NCBI GenBank assembly: GCA_030220185.1
Contig: JASPKZ010000423.1
Location: 1 to 64,000 of the forward strand
DNA: 64,000 bases
DNA from: Diploptera punctata
Lineage: Eukaryota; Arthropoda; Insecta; Blattodea; Blaberidae
Direction of reading: 5' to 3'
This document shows positions 20,466 to 30,154 of the stretch, one piece after another. A model generated the notes under the pieces. The model saw nothing but the letters and a program-made list of their open reading frames with translations. It was not told the origin of the DNA and searched no databases. A program made the position numbers and the translations under genes. Positions within the stretch are counted from its first letter, which is position 1; every line of letters begins with the position of its first letter.

Positions 20466-20752
20466 ATTGTAAGGGGTAGTGACATGTGTATAACCTCTCC
20501 TACCCAATTCTCATCCTCACCTTCTCGTGGTACAACCCGTTTTCACAAACGAGGCTCTGAGGACCAAGTCACGGCGGTATAACCGTTCCATCGGGTACTG
20601 AGTAAATGCGGTATCCTAATGTCTGTCCAGAGACTAAAAGGTAGTAGCCCTACCACTGGACTACTTAGCGTCGGGCCAGTAACCTGTCCTAAGGAACTTC
20701 AAAACTACTTTCAAGTCTCAACATGAAAAAATCCAGAAGGAATTGAAATAAT
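20466..20752 (-). repeat. Repeat E (possible SINE), minus orientation
   Basis: About 285 bp, roughly 97% identical by eye to the reverse complement at 47367-47650. In plus orientation an A-box-like GTCCAGTGGTAGGGCTGC precedes GCGTCGGG-type and CGGGTTGTACCACGAGAAGG blocks. A clear B-box is not evident, so the SINE assignment is tentative. Confidence 0.65.
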
Positions 20753-20762
20753 AATAATAAAA

Positions 20763-20817
<55 letters not shown>

Positions 20818-20990
20818 ACCCTCTTCATTAAGATTCTATATAGATTTGAGATTAAAATATTGGTCAAGTAAACTAAAAACAAGGACCCCTTTTAGAACAT
20901 CAAAGAGCAAATATAGCCTCTCTCTTCATTAATTGTCAAATAGGAGAGAGATTCAGATTATTATAAATAAAGTAAATCTCTTCTTGAATT
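20753..20990. repeat. (ATT)n array and AT-rich filler
   Basis: A (TAA)/(ATT)n run occupies about 20745-20817. The rest shows no gene. Confidence 0.7.
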
Positions 20991-21325
20991 ACTCAGGGGA
21001 ATGGAGAACAATATTTAACCGTGAGTTACATGATCTTTATAGGAAATCAGATATAATAAGAACAGTTAAGTCTCATAGAATGCCATAGGCAGGGCATGTG
21101 ACATAAATGGGGATTGGAAGAGGAGCATGGATGCTTTTTGCAGGAAAATCAGAGGGAAAACGCCCAATTGGTAGATCAAGAATGAGGTGAGAGAATAAAA
21201 TTAACCAAGATTTGAGGGAAGTAGACTATACGGGGATGATTGGAAAACATCAGGATAGGGTTGTGTGAGAAGCTTATGTCCACTCGGCTATGAACTTAAG
21301 GGTTCGATTGTGCCAGTCAGTTAAC
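20991..21325 (+). mobile_element. RTE-type LINE 3' fragment, diverged
   Basis: Matches the RTE C-terminus from GEWR (GGGGAATGGAGAACAATATT) through AAGTCTCATAGAATGCCATA to the 3' end GCTTATGTCCACTCGGCTAT. Several stops and indels. Confidence 0.75.
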
Positions 21326-21640
21326 ATTCAAGCGGTCGCAATTTTTCCCCAACTAAACTTGGGATATCGCGATAAATTAAAAGAAGTAAGGTCGAGTTTA
21401 TAAACCAGCAAAATCGGAAATTGAATGAACATCTAAAAATCACTCTAGCGGTCACAATGTTCAATTGTTCGCAGCGAAACTCCGTATATGATATTGGAAT
21501 AAAACGAGTAAGATATGCAATAGTTAATAACTTACAGTTATGCATAGTTTGTTTTCATTACAATCCGACTCATTTAAATAAGTTAGCATAAGGAATTGAG
21601 TTTTCTCAATTTAACGGTTAGCAAAAACAGATACTTGCAT
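21326..21640. repeat. Repeat G, two tandem-like units
   Basis: Two diverged ~110-bp units begin near 21330 (CAAGCGGTCGCAATTTTTCC) and 21443 (CTCTAGCGGTCACAATGTTC). Both include ACT(A)AACTTGG or GAAACTCCGTA and a GTAAG motif. Related sequence lies at 49505-50800 and 61985-62330. Non-coding. Confidence 0.55.
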
Positions 21641-21834
21641 AAACCAGCAAAATTCGATCAAAAATTCGAATTTCTGAGGAATTCACTTAGTTTGTTTACC
21701 CAATTTCTGCTGTACAAACTTGTGTTAAAATGCAAATATTTATTAGAAAGTGAAAAAAAATTTCCTAAAACATATATATAAATATATATATATATATATT
21801 CACTTTGGCACAATCAATCACATAGTAATAATAA

Positions 21835-21866
<32 letters not shown>

Positions 21867-21869
<3 letters not shown>

Positions 21870-22175
21870 TCCACAGTAATTCTGCCCCAGGGTCACAGGA
21901 CAGGCCTTTCACTGCTATGCTTTGCAGCTTTACTAGGAAATTATAGGTGTGGTAACTTCCTGTTGCTTTCCACGCCGGTAAAGGATGATGATGATAATGA
22001 TAAGGATGATGGCTGGATGATTTTCGGGGACCGTTGGGCCATAAGCTTCCTGACATTTGTCTTACAGGTGAGGTAAACCCCGAAAAAACCTCACCCAGGA
22101 GCCTGTCCCGACAGGGAATCGAACCCGGGCCCGCTGCGTGACAAGGCAGCACGCTACTTCGAGACCACAGCGATG

Positions 22176-22178
<3 letters not shown>
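21867..22178 (-). repeat. SINE-1, full length, inside a (TA)n array
   Basis: Minus-strand copy with B-box GGGTTCGATTCCCTG and complete tail. (TA)n runs lie immediately on both sides (about 21786-21866 and 22179-22211), so the element appears to have inserted within a TA microsatellite. Confidence 0.85.
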
Positions 22179-22202
<24 letters not shown>

Positions 22203-22214
<12 letters not shown>

Positions 22215-22580
22215 TAAACAAGGTAAAAGAGGGAAATGTTGAAGAAGTACAAGAAGACAAATGTCCAGGAACAATAATTACAAAGAGGAATGAGAAGCAG
22301 AAAGAAATTAAATGTACTACTTTTTAGTCCATGCATTACCGAGATTCTGCCATACCAACTTCTCTGAAAAAGCGTTAACATATAAGTAAAACGGTTATTC
22401 TTCCAGTTGCATGGATGCAAAACATTGACTCTTAGTTTTAAGGAAGGAGAAAATAATTAAATATTACCAGTATATGAGAATACATTTCTCAGAAAAAAAT
22501 GTTTGGACGAAAGAGAGGCGAACAGAGGTGAATGGCGAAGACTATATAACAATGAGTTACATAATCTTTATGGGAAACAT
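22203..22580 (+). mobile_element. RTE-type LINE RT fragment, diverged
   Basis: AAAGAGGGAAATGTTGAAGA matches the NEGNVEEV region. TTCTTCCAGTTGCATGGATG and ACATTGACTCTTAGTTTTAA match LPVxLYGCETxTL. GGCGAAGACTATATAACAAT matches the GEWRRLxNNEL region. Many stops. Confidence 0.7.
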
Positions 22581-22649
22581 TTTTTTCTTCCACACATCCC
22601 TATCTTGTAATCAGATTTCATTTTTAAAATTTAACAGAAACATTTTTGG

Positions 22650-23044
22650 AGAAATTTTGGAAAACAAATGAATAAAGAAATCCACTTGAGATTTCATAAT
22701 GCCATAGCCAAACCTGCTCTACTATACGGAAGTGAATGCTGGACACTTCGAGCAAAAGATAAATCCCGCTATAATAGTTCACAAATGAGATTCCTCCGAT
22801 CACTAACAGAAGTAACTTTAAGGGATAGAATGAAGAGTGATGAGATAAGGATGCAGTGGAATAGTAGGGAAATGGTGGAACATATACAAAATTATCAGAT
22901 AAAATGGTTCCAACACGTCCAGAGAATAATAATAATAATAATAATAGCTTTATTTTACCTGGCAAGTTAAGGCCTAAGGCCTTGTCTACCACTCAACCAG
23001 GTTTAAAAAAATACAAACAAAAAAAATAGTCTTAAATCTAAATT

Positions 23045-23093
<49 letters not shown>

Positions 23094-23597
23094 GATTACA
23101 AGTTATGAATACATTACAATTAATATTTATAATGTATTTTGATTTACTCTAAATTTAACGAATTAAATATATAATATGTACAATATATATATAAAAAAAC
23201 AGGAAAAGATTAATGACATAGTATAAAATTAAATAAATAGAGAAAAATTAATTATTAGACAACAGGTAACTGTATAAGCGTGACTTAAAGGTAGCAAGTG
23301 TGCGGCAACCCCTGATATCTTGAGGAAGGAGATTCAGGAGCGGGCAGAGGCTACTGTGAAGGAGGTAGAATAGGAGGAAGTGCTATGAAGAGGAATTGTT
23401 AGGAGACTGCTATCTTGTGATCTAGTGTCAATATTGAGAATGTCAAATTCCCGTTTACCAAAGATGATTTACCACATCAACCCTAAAGGCAAAAGAGACC
23501 TCGGAAGACCCTCAACCGATGGAAAGATCAGTTTTTGTAGTCGCAGAACGGGCATCATCACCCAATACTGCATACGGAAGAAGAAGAAGAAGAATAG
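22650..23597 (+). mobile_element. Non-LTR LINE C-terminal fragment, GAA-tailed, split by LINE-B
   Basis: The frame 22668-22927 reads NAIAKPALLYGSECWTLRAK, SSQMRFLRSLTEVTLRD and QIKWFQHVQR. It is interrupted by a LINE-B copy and resumes at 23436 as RMSNSRLPKMIYHINPKGKR and DLGRPS, ending in a (GAA)n tail at about 23577-23595. The open frame on both sides makes this a clean nested insertion. Confidence 0.85.
22928..23435 (-). mobile_element. LINE-B 3' end inserted with 6-bp duplication
   Basis: Minus strand: ATT tail, AATAAAG complement, AAGGCC block, (TA)n in the UTR, and the last ~60 codons of ORF2. GAGAAT occurs at 22922-22927 and 23436-23441, flanking the insert exactly. Same duplication length as the full-length LINE-B. 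Confidence 0.85.
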
Positions 23598-23813
23598 AAA
23601 TATTTAGAATTCTAACAACAATGAATTAAAACAATTTTAAAATCAAAATACAGTCAAATATTTGTATTATTATTAAGAGATTTTTATTTGGCAATAAGTA
23701 ACAAGGGAATATTTAGATTTTTATTTAAAGTTAAATTCAAGTATAAAAATTATTTTAAAATACAAAATTATTTATTACCCTTAACTTTATTATTTAGGTA
23801 ATAATAAAATCCT

Positions 23814-24160
23814 GTCCCGCGCCGTAGCCGAGCGGTTAAGGTAGGAAGCCTTGGCGCAGAGCTACGGGACTTGCGCTGGTTCGAGTCTCCATGGGGGAAG
23901 AAATTTTCTCATGGTATTTCGGACAGTATGGGACCGGTGCCCACCCAGCATCGTGAGGTAATTGGGTAGCTACAATAAGTAGCGGCTCCAGGTTGAGGAC
24001 CCAGCTATAACGGCTGGGGGACTCGACATGCTAACCACATGTCACCCCTACCCTGGCGTGTTGATCATCTACCTCTGTGATTGACACATGTGGATGTGAA
24101 GGGCCAGCAGCCGGCTGGTAAAAGGGCAACCGCTGAAAAAGTGGAAAGACCCTCAATCGG
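23814..24160 (+). repeat. SINE-2, full length
   Basis: The head GCGCCGTAGCCGAGCGGTTA resembles the 5' half of a type II (Leu/Ser-like) tRNA and includes the A-box-like TAGCCGAGCGG. The B-box is GGTTCGAGTCTCC. The body runs to GAAAGACCCTCAATCGG. A second copy at 61621-61965 is about 97% identical by eye, so the family was recently active. Confidence 0.85.
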
Positions 24161-24645
24161 ATAAACATCTGCTTTAGTTTACGCATTTCCTGCATGAAAG
24201 AATGTTACTGTTTATTTTCTAGTCCTCAGAGCTTCCTCATTGTTATCGTGTGTTTATTTCCTCGCAATATTTTGCGATATTGATAATACAGTTACAATAT
24301 ACATGTAAAAGTAAAGTGGTCTAAAATAATTACTCGGCGAGAAAATCTCAGCTCTTTATAGGTGATTTGTATTGAAAAACAAAAGACCCAGCCTCTCGGT
24401 TTCTGTTGCCGTTAATTACTACACACTACACACAATGTGAAAATTGAACAAGCAACACGTCAACTTATTGAGCCATGAGTTATTTAATGAATGTGTAACG
24501 TAGGCAAATGTTTTACGAGTGACAACTTTAATAATAATATGAATTGACTTAAGAATCCATAAACTGCAATTATTTGTTAGTGTAAACTTTTAATTAAAAT
24601 CTTGTTTGCTTTTATTCATGATTTAATTATAATATTATTTTTATG
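24161..24645. other. No gene seen
   Basis: AT-rich unique-looking sequence. Confidence 0.5.
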
Positions 24646-24649
24646 AAGG

Positions 24650-24960
24650 CGCAAACAGTTAGAGACTCGCCTCTCACAGCTGGAGTCACGAGATCGTATC
24701 ACAGTCACTCCATATGGGTTTCGTGGTGGACGAAACGGAGACGGGCACGTTTTCGCCCGTTTTCCGCAGCCACAAATTTCATTTCACCGTTTTTCTAACT
24801 TATCTAAATCACTTTGTTTCATTTCATTTCATCTGCCCTGTGATGTGTCAGGTGTGGGTCGGACAAGGACCTTCTTATTCATGGATCTTCTATGTAAGGG
24901 GCTTCATTGCGTCTCAACCCTCGATTCGGCCCTGAACATGAATTGAAGATTTTTCGATTG
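24650..24960 (+). repeat. SINE-3, diverged copy
   Basis: Shares GACTCGCCTCTCAC, CACTCCATRTGGGTTTCGTG and the CCCTTGACTCGACCCTGAGT-like end with the better-preserved copy at 59897-60231. The tRNA-like head is partly decayed (B-box region GAGATCGTATCACAG). The small frame inside is not a gene. Confidence 0.7.
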
Positions 24961-25070
24961 TTTCTAAGAATATTGAAGTTGGTTTACGTTATCTCAGAGA
25001 ATATAATGTTGATTCTAAATTTCTGTTAAACTGCAAATAGTTTTTAGAGTTTATCCAAATTCAAATCGAC

Positions 25071-25071
<1 letters not shown>

Positions 25072-25131
<60 letters not shown>
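25072..25131. repeat. (TAA)n microsatellite
   Basis: About 60 bp of uninterrupted TAA units next to the Penelope-like fragment. Confidence 0.95.
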
Positions 25132-25133
<2 letters not shown>

Positions 25134-25140
25134 TAAAATT

Positions 25141-25880
25141 ATGGAATATTCACCTGAAAGGTCCGTCTCCTCAACTTAATTAATTATTTAACTGTAGCGC
25201 TTTCGGGACTTGTCCCATCATTCAAAACTGGTGTTTCACTGAAGATGTGGTAGAGGGGGTTACATATATTGGATTCGTTTTCGTTTATCAGACTTCGTTG
25301 TTGTGAGCTGCTTTCATGATTTCCATCTCTTCGAGTACGTTTAATCTTCGCTGGATTATTTTCTCTGTGCATTACTGTTAGGATGTTTTCAATATTTAAC
25401 ATGCGATGTCCTTCATGGATAATGTGTTTTGCATAGCTTGATTTTCCTTCTGCGTGAATAAAGTATCGAAAATGTTATTTAAATCTGATGTTAAAACTTC
25501 TGTTTGTTCTTCCTATATAAAATTTGTTGTAGTCCTTACATGTCAATTTATATACTCCATTGCTGTTGAAAATGTTATTTTCTTCAATGTTATTGTTTAT
25601 TATGTTGTTTAACTTGTTATCAGTTCTGTATGCTATTTTTACGTTTTATCGGCGTCCTTTAATGTGTTGGCTAATATTGTCGTTTCTTTTCCTGTATATG
25701 TGTTACCCATGTTTTCTTGTTATCAGATTCTTTTTCTAGCTTAGTTATGTTGGTTATATTGTTCTTTCTTTTTTGTTTATTTGCGAGTTTATTTATGATT
25801 TTTTCATTATAGCCATTGGTTTTTGCCAATTTTTCTGGTTAAAAAATTCGGCTTTACTTCTTTTAATTGATTGCTCAGTG
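25141..25880 (-). mobile_element. Penelope-like element fragment with GIY-YIG endonuclease
   Basis: The minus strand around 25440-25565 reads GVYKLTCKDYNKFYIGRTNR then SFNIRF, the start of a GIY-YIG domain as in Penelope-like retroelements. It continues SYAKHIIHEGHRML to about 25184. A TAA stop falls where the Glu of an RFKEH-type motif is expected, and upstream frames are broken, so it is inactive. The 3' flank has GATGGGACAAGTCCCGAAAG, a hammerhead-like arrangement. The RT core is absent. Confidence 0.75.
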
Positions 25881-26535
25881 CCAATGAGATGTGAAAATAA
25901 CATTAACCATGACTTGAGGGATGTAGATTATACATCTAGGACATCTAGGCCCATCCGTCCACCCCTTGGGATACCTCGGTCGTCATGACCATACTCCCAA
26001 GTCCTAGTTCTAGTCCTCCCTATCCTATGTTCACGTCAACGGTCCTTAAACCAACACCCCAGGGAGAGGGTGTGGGAGTTTGCAGTTCATGGGAATTGCT
26101 GAGCTACATAGTACATCAGGTCGCTCATTCCTGACGACCCCACAGTTGGTCCATGGGCTCCATGAGCCTAGCCGGGAGGACTGCTGTCGCAGATCCACCG
26201 ACCATTCCCCTGTTCTGCCTCCAGGGACGTGTCCTGCAGCCGTTGTGAGACCGGCTAGGGCTACAAGCCCAACAGTGTGAGACTTTTAGTACATCCAGGT
26301 GCTCATCTCCTGGCGACCCCACAGTTTGTCGACGGGCCCGTAGGCCGAGCCAGGAACCAGTACAGTTGCTCCCCTCTGCACTGGTCCGAGCCGAGCCCTG
26401 GTGTGCCACCAGGGACGCCTTAGGATGTAGATTATACAGGGGATGATTGGAAAACATTAGTTTAGGATAAGGATATATGGAAAGCTTATGTCCGAGCGAA
26501 TATGAACCTACGGTTTCGATATAGCCAGTTAGTTA
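25881..26535 (+). mobile_element. RTE-type LINE 3' end, split by a GC-rich insert
   Basis: The left part encodes MRCENNINHDLRDVDYT. The right part resumes at 26423 with DVDYTGDDWKTL and ends AGCTTATGTCCGAGCGAATA plus (GTTA)n. The repeated codons at the junction are the target duplication of the insert. Confidence 0.85.
25935..26422. mobile_element. GC-rich 488-bp retroposon-like insert with 16-bp duplication
   Basis: GGATGTAGATTATACA flanks it at 25919-25934 and 26423-26438. The insert is much more GC-rich than its surroundings. It contains two diverged tandem units (from about 26110 and 26288, each starting AGTACATC and containing GCGACCCCACAGTTKGT-like sequence). Its left end has CATCTAGGACATCTAGGC, a short tandem repeat like a retroposon 3' tail if read on the minus strand. 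No recognised protein. Confidence 0.75.
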
Positions 26536-26715
26536 CTTACTTACAGTGAAGTGAAATTGAATGTATACTCTTATAATTAATACAAGAAAGATATAAAACG
26601 CAAACTAGCGAAATAGGACCTACAATTTATAAATTTTCTGAAGAATACATTTTTTTATTCGCAGCTCCTGCGTGACGGACTTTTACGATAGAATTGGAAA
26701 TCAGATTTTTAACAT

Positions 26716-26717
<2 letters not shown>

Positions 26718-26798
<81 letters not shown>

Positions 26799-27224
26799 TT
26801 GGACATTAAAGTTTCACGTCTACAAAGTGGTATTCATGTCAACTATTGTCCGGTGTCAAATTTTCCTCCACTGTCTTGTTTCCTTCCTGTATTGTTCAGA
26901 AGCTTGCATTGTGCTCCCCGCCCACAACTCCTGTATGACCTCTGTAACCCACCACCACACAGTAATGCTATTCATAGCACAATGTATGATATTGATCTAC
27001 ATCTAATATTCTATAAAAAATCTTGTTTACGTTAAAATATACATCCAATGCTATACTTCACATCTCTCATCTATCAATTTATTAAATTCAATGGATATGC
27101 ACTTTACGTTTACAATATCAACGGAAATTGTGCATCCATTATGTTTCATGTTATAAGCGATAATGCGAAAATGTTTAAGAGATATTATAAAGAAATGTTA
27201 TCAATTTCAATAGACTAAAATAAG
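26718..27224. repeat. (TAA)n array then unassigned sequence
   Basis: (TAA)n at 26718-26797; the frame reading poly-Asn/poly-Ile through it is an artefact. Positions 26798-27224 show no recognisable feature. Confidence 0.7.
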
Positions 27225-27525
27225 GCTATTCGATGCCAGGGTATGAGCTAGACAGGGTAGGTGAAGGAAGGACAATGCTGGAACTCATATTGAAGAGGAA
27301 AATAAATTGGATTAGCCACTGGCTAAGAAGAAACTGTCTGCTGACGGACGTCCTAGAAGAAATGGTCAACGGAAAGAAGGTTAGAGGCAGAAAAAAACAA
27401 ACGATAGAAAATATTAAAATGAATGGTTTGTATGCGGATACAAAAGGAAGGCTAAGTTAAGGAAAGAGTGGAGAATGTTGAGTTTGCAGTGAAAGACCTG
27501 CTCTTGGACAGAACACTATGCATGT
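27225..27525 (+). mobile_element. LINE C-terminal fragment sharing its 3' end with SINE-1
   Basis: The frame reads RTMLELILKRKINWISHWLR, NCLLTDVLEEMVNGKKVRGR and IKMNGLYADTKGR, a common insect LINE RT C-terminus. Just after a frameshift it continues TTTGCAGTGAAAGACCTGCT and CTTGGACAGAACACTATG. This is nearly the same as the SINE-1 tail (TTGCAGTGAARGACCTGCCC, TCGGGCAGAATTACTATGG). This is the best candidate for the LINE group that mobilises SINE-1. Confidence 0.75.
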
Positions 27526-27765
27526 AATGCTAGGGTACTACTTGTGAATAATCGATTGGAGAACAAGTGATTGTTAGCGTCATGTTGACCAACGTTCCAG
27601 TTAGACCTAATTGCCAACGCCTTTACTCACTTATAAGGGGATTCTATCCCAGGAGTCCACCTACATTGATAGACAATATTTGGAGTGAGAAAATGAGCAA
27701 GTTATTGCTAGTTTTCGACAAGTTTGGGTGATGGAATTGGCGAGTTAGTGTAGGCATATATATCT
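27526..27765 (+). repeat. Repeat H
   Basis: Shares CGATTGGAGAACAAGTGATT and GTTAGCGTCATG, and a GTGAGAAAATGRRCAAGTTA motif, with 60671-60990. Non-coding and diverged. Confidence 0.5.
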
Positions 27766-27840
27766 ACTAAAATCTACAGTATTCAAGTATCCATGGTACA
27801 AACCATTTATTTAATATTTTCTATCGTCTGATTTTTTCTG

Positions 27841-28335
27841 CCATGGTACCTTTACCTTGTCGTGGTGGAGTGGCTTGCGTGCTTAGATGCTCCTGAGAGC
27901 TATGCCGGTGGTAGCATTGCTGCCGATAGGGTTACCCATGCCGGACTGGTCGAAGGTGATAAGCGAGATGAAAAAAGTACTTTGGTCGAAAGAGTAACGA
28001 TTTTTCACCGTAAAAATACAACCGTCAAGAAATGCGGACATGGGTTCAACTGGGGTAAAATTTTCTCGTAGATTGCGATGGGCAGGACATGTTGCACGTA
28101 TGGGGAATGAAATACTTGCATGGAAGCTTCTTGTAGGAAAGCCAGAGGGAAAACGCCCAGTTTGTAGACCAAGAATGAGGCGGGAGAATAACATAACTAT
28201 AATTTGAGGGAAGTAGATTATACAGGGAATGATTGGAAAGCATTAGCTCAGGATACGGATGTATGGAGAGCTTATGCCCGCGCGGCCATGAACCTACGGG
28301 TTCGATAGTACCAGTGAGTAAGTAAGTAAGTAAGT
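27841..28335 (+). mobile_element. Chimeric retrocopy: ~220-bp unit fused to RTE 3' end (copy 1)
   Basis: The unit 27857-28062 (CTTGTCGTGGTGGAGTGGCT to GGGGTAAAATTTTC) joins RTE LINE sequence at TCTCGTAGATTGCGATGGGC and continues to the RTE 3' end GCTTATGCCCGCGCGGCCAT plus (GTAA)n. The unit is open as VEWLACLDAPESYAGGSIAA and GLVEGDKRDE ... KKCGHGFNWGK. The join lies at a different RTE position than in the other two copies, while the unit boundary is the same. Confidence 0.8.
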
Positions 28336-28739
28336 ATTCAAGAGATAGATCTATATACCTTCATTCCTTCGGAAAATTGATTTTACATTCGTAGTTACAA
28401 AAGCAGTGGCTATACTTATATTAAATTCTAATCTTGCATATTATGATAGAGGAAATGAACTCAGTAATTAAACAAAATTTCAAAGTTAGGCGGCGATGTT
28501 CTTCAAGAAATTGAGTAGAATATTTTCTCAAAATGTATCAAATTTTAATGACTTAACTTCTGAACTCCATAATCATCTGATATGAATAAGAGCGAGAGAG
28601 AGAGAGAGGGAAGAGAAAAAAGAAAGGAATAGAATAAGAGATGAATGGTAAGAGATGCATATGAAATACAAAAAGAAGGAAGAGAGGAAGAAAAAAGAGA
28701 GAGAGAGAGAGAGCAAGGGAATGAAAATAAATTATATTA

Positions 28740-28770
<31 letters not shown>

Positions 28771-28892
28771 AAATAATAATAATAATAAATAATAATAAAT
28801 TAATTTTACCTAATGGAATTAAGACCGTAAGTTGTTCTCCTCCAGTTTATAGGACGGATTTTACAGATATTAATTATATACACACGCACACA
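28336..28892. repeat. GA-rich tract and (TAA)n array
   Basis: Purine-rich (GA)n-type sequence at about 28590-28715 followed by (TAA)n at about 28735-28800. No gene. Confidence 0.7.
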
Positions 28893-28985
28893 CTTATATA
28901 ATTCGTTAGTAAAACTACAAAGCATAGAATAAAAATGCTATTATTGCAGTGAAAGGCCTGCCTCGGGCAGAATTAATATAGAATA
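28893..28985 (+). repeat. SINE-1 tail fragment
   Basis: TTCGTTAGTAAAACTACAAA through AAAGGCCTGCCTCGGGCAGA matches the last ~90 bp of SINE-1. Confidence 0.75.
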
Positions 28986-29329
28986 GAGTATATGTAATGA
29001 ATTATCTATAGTTAATAACACATACTATGCTTTAACAATAGGCTGCTGATAAGGGAAATCACAAAATCACAAAATAATGATGATGATGATAATAATAATA
29101 ATAATAACTTAGGAAGGTGAATACGAGGAAGATATGAAGGTGATGGGTGTGAGAACTTGAAAAACAAAAAGATAGAACATAGTTGACACTAAAATTGTAC
29201 ACCAGGCTATGGTACTTCAAGGATCATGAACGCCGCTGGAAGAAGAAGAAGAAGAAGAAGAAGAAAATAAGAAAAAGAAGAACTTGAATAAATTGTTGTT
29301 TGAAAAATAAAGAGTATGAATTTATGTAT
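28986..29329. other. No gene; (TAA)n and (GAA)n microsatellites
   Basis: A short (GAT/TAA)n lies at 29077-29107 and (GAA)n at about 29240-29268, possibly a LINE tail remnant. Confidence 0.6.
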
Positions 29330-29837
29330 TGTCCAGCCGCCGAGTCTCCGGTCTTGACGTTTATAATGTACGAGGGGTAAAGGGAGTAATTCGCCATCTA
29401 CTGACAATAAGAAAATAGTCCAAGTGGAAGTGGACGCCTGCCACAACCAATCACCGCTCTTGAAGCCACTAGGAAGGTTTGAAACTGCTGCTATGTTGTA
29501 CGCTGTATTTCTGCTAACCGCGTGGAACATAAAGCGGCCCTTCCCACTGAATATCCACGTGGGGCAACATTGTCGTGAAAACGTCAGGGTCAGAGACTTA
29601 GCGGCTGGACTATATGTATATATTCCCATACGTCCCTCATGGATACATGGGTACTCCCCTAGCTGGAGTTTCTTAACCAGGGTTAGATTAATTGCGTTTA
29701 TTTTCCTACATATGTCAGTAAGTGGCATGTGGTCAGCACTTCGCCTCGATGAGGCATATAGTTGGGAACTAAGGTAGTATTTAGTTTGCGAAGACTGGTA
29801 AAACTTTGCTCACATACATTAATTTGGGCTTGATGTT
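29330..29837. other. Unassigned block of higher-complexity sequence
   Basis: Less AT-rich than the surroundings, with overlapping open frames on both strands (plus 29424-29777; minus 29207-29728). Neither reads like a known family and they overlap antisense, so at most one could be real. The minus frame continues into a (GAA)n-encoded Ser/Leu run, which argues against it. Positions 29660-29760 weakly match 640-760. May be an undescribed repeat. Confidence 0.4.
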
Positions 29838-29990
29838 ATTTTACGAGCCCTAAATTCATCGACTCGGAATCCACGGCTTAAAATCTCTCGCGGAGGATCT
29901 GTCCCTTGTATTTTTCCATCCTAAAAATCCATCGATCCCGGCCGGGTTTGAACTCGCGACCCTCGAGATTAGAGACAAGGAAACAGAAGT
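29838..29990 (-). repeat. SINE-4 fragment
   Basis: On the minus strand GGTCGCGAGTTCAAACCCGG gives a B-box-like head, followed by TTTTTAGGATGGAAAAAT and GATCC(T)CCGCGAGAG. It matches the fuller SINE-4 at 62471-62868. Confidence 0.65.
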
Positions 29991-30154
29991 GTTAGTAGAG
30001 AACTAAGTAAACGGAAGGATGGAAAACAAGTGAAAATATCTGTAAGAAATTGAGGGAAAGAATTCTAATACATACAAATATACAAGTAGAATATGATGGA
30101 AGAAAGCAAGACTAAGAGAGAGAGGAGGAAAAAAATTATCGTAAGTAATGCCAT

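Noticed and set aside
23814..23900. Apparent Leu/Ser tRNA gene
   Set aside because: A- and B-boxes are present, but the sequence runs on into a SINE body repeated at 61621 and a proper cloverleaf is not apparent. The heads at 1126, 16218, 48728, 49075, 55700 and 59897 are rejected for the same reason.
24714..24935. 73-codon frame
   Set aside because: Lies wholly inside the SINE-3 copy.
26694..27035. Frame with poly-Asn and poly-Ile
   Set aside because: Direct read-through of a (TAA)n microsatellite; the same applies to frames over 5663-5717, 38663-38745, 54962-55055 and to the Cys-Val frames over (TG)n at 34011-34238 and 49286-49510.
29207..29728. 173-codon minus-strand frame
   Set aside because: The C-terminal part is encoded by (GAA)n complement; it overlaps an antisense frame of similar length; no recognisable domain.
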